From UBA1876 sp003446665 (GTDB lineage Bacteria; Synergistota; Synergistia; Synergistales; Thermovirgaceae): DNA of 64,000 nt. This document shows positions 63,022 to 64,000 of the stretch, in pieces. The notes below the pieces were generated by a model. It ran no database searches. It was not told where the DNA came from and saw nothing but the letters and a program-made list of their open reading frames with translations. Location of the stretch: positions 558,001 through 622,000 of the forward strand of contig CP159918.1 in the NCBI GenBank assembly GCA_040616305.1, read 5' to 3'. The translations under genes were made by a program, and so were the position numbers. Every line of letters starts with the position of its first letter. Positions within the stretch are counted from its first letter, which is position 1.

Positions 63022-64000
63022 ATGATTGCCGAAAGCAACACGAAAAATAAAGACAGACACGCTTCCGATAAAAGCAAAAAAAACAAGCCCACATCGAGCA
63101 AAAAAGACCCTGGGAAAACGCTGGTAATAGTTGAGTCACCCTCAAAGGCAAAAACGCTGAAAAAACTTTTGGGCAAGGGATATGACATCCAGTCCAGCGT
63201 CGGACATATACGGGATCTGCCCAAAAGCCGCCTCGCCATAGACATTGAAAACGATTTTACCCCCGAGTATATCCTCATAAGAGGCAAGGGAAAAACCGCG
63301 GCAGAACTTAAAAAACGAGCCGCGCAAAGCGATCGGGTGCTGCTTGCATCGGACCCAGATCGTGAAGGCGAGGCCATAGCCTGGCACCTGGCGGATGTTT
63401 TGGGGCTCGACCCAAATGCTCCGTGCAGGGTTCGGATGTACGAGATCACCCCTCAGGGTGTTGAGGAAGCCTTCAGGGAAGTCACCGGAGTAGACATGGC
63501 CAAAGTAGATGCACAGCAGGCCAGGAGGGTTCTCGACAGGCTGGTGGGATACAAGCTGAGCCCTCTTCTGTGGAGGAAAATAAAGCGAGGCCTTTCGGCC
63601 GGGCGTGTCCAGTCGGCGGCGCTTCGAATCATCTGCGACAGGGAAGAAGAGATCGAGTCTTTCGTGCCGCAGGAATATTGGAACCTTACGGTTTCCGCCG
63701 GGACGACCGATGGCAGGGCCTACAGTTTCCGGGTCGACAAGCGGGAAGGTAAATCCCTCATCAAAGACGGGAAAACCCTCCTGATTTCAAGCGAGGAAGA
63801 AGCCCTGAAAATAGAAAGGGAAATCCGTTCTAATCCTCTGGAGATAGTGGATTTCGTAGCAAAGGACGGCAAACGGAAACCCCCACCGCCCTTCAAGACC
63901 AGTTCCCTGCAGCAGGAGGCGTCAAGGCGCCTTAATTTTGCCCCAAGGCGCACAATGTCCCTCGCGCAGAGCCTTTATGAAGGTGTGAGCGTACCGGGAC
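63022..64000 (+). CDS. topA: DNA topoisomerase I, N-terminal part (runs off the right edge)
   Basis: The 326 visible residues start with a lysine-rich leader of about 30 residues, then the Toprim domain (LVIVESPSKAKTLKKLLG, VGHIRDLPKSRLAIDIE, SDPDREGEAIAWHLADVL), and domains II-IV (QQARRVLDRLVGYKLSPLLW, LSAGRVQSAALRIICDREEE, PPFKTSSLQQEASRRLNF). The window ends just before the expected active-site tyrosine. Type IA topoisomerase relaxes negative supercoils. GGGGAG precedes the ATG. Confidence 0.95.
   Translation, partial: MIAESNTKNKDRHASDKSKKNKPTSSKKDPGKTLVIVESPSKAKTLKKLLGKGYDIQSSVGHIRDLPKSRLAIDIENDFTPEYILIRGKGKTAAELKKRAAQSDRVLLASDPDREGEAIAWHLADVLGLDPNAPCRVRMYEITPQGVEEAFREVTGVDMAKVDAQQARRVLDRLVGYKLSPLLWRKIKRGLSAGRVQSAALRIICDREEEIESFVPQEYWNLTVSAGTTDGRAYSFRVDKREGKSLIKDGKTLLISSEEEALKIEREIRSNPLEIVDFVAKDGKRKPPPPFKTSSLQQEASRRLNFAPRRTMSLAQSLYEGVSVPG

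Overview
The window reads as one continuous piece of a bacterial chromosome, mostly densely packed operons with many 4-base ATGA overlaps. Gene content points to a strict anaerobe that ferments amino acids, and I infer a member of Synergistota or a close relative. The pointers are an indolepyruvate:ferredoxin oxidoreductase, carbamate kinase, a saccharopine-dehydrogenase-like enzyme, a very large BadF/HgdC-type activase fusion, amino-acid/dicarboxylate uptake, an Mrp/Mbh-type ion-pumping module, and a probable selenoprotein. No marker gene in the window fixes the phylum.

Layout. 1-3.2 kb: end of a type IV pilus gene set (minor pilin-like, PilX-like, PilY1-like). 3.2-4.8 kb: endonuclease V and an amidohydrolase. 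4.8-11.7 kb, minus strand: a nine-gene Mrp/Mbh antiporter operon with three NuoL/M/N-type subunits. 12.0-21.1 kb, minus strand: a type I restriction-modification island (HTH gene, P-loop relic, hsdM, RloC-like ATPase, hsdS, hsdR). It looks decayed: hsdM has lost its catalytic NPPY motif and hsdS is frameshifted. 21.3-21.9 kb: six-tRNA operon with a near-consensus promoter and a terminator. 22.0-25.6 kb: UV glycosylase-like gene, a membrane-anchored thioredoxin-like protein with an in-frame TGA (probable selenocysteine in a UxxC site), carbamate kinase, saccharopine-dehydrogenase-like gene.

25.7-29.7 kb, minus strand: a GH65 phosphorylase and a beta-phosphoglucomutase/trehalose-phosphatase fusion, which together would take trehalose-6-phosphate to glucose-6-phosphate. 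29.9-33.8 kb: Cache-type sensor kinase, NarL-type regulator and SDF-family symporter. 33.9-43.0 kb: isochorismatase-family hydrolase, class V aminotransferase, RarD-like and AI-2E-type permeases, M23 peptidase, ABC-F ATPase, universal stress protein, polyprenol-kinase-like membrane protein. 43-49 kb: the 1484-residue activase fusion, divergent from leucyl aminopeptidase, then tRNA-Ser.

49.4-54.1 kb: radical SAM protein, a small secreted protein, a CoA-binding protein, then nifS-iscU-MOSC behind a promoter that overlaps a near-perfect DtxR/IdeR iron box. 54.2-57.1 kb: thioesterase and iorAB. 57.1-64 kb: a lone prepilin-like gene, then lepB-rbgA-rnhB-yraN-comM-dprA-(small gene)-topA, a common housekeeping order. 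topA runs off the right edge.

The items most worth following up are the UGA-containing thioredoxin-like gene, the modification-dead type I R-M island that still carries an RloC-like candidate anticodon nuclease, and the iron box on the Fe-S assembly operon.
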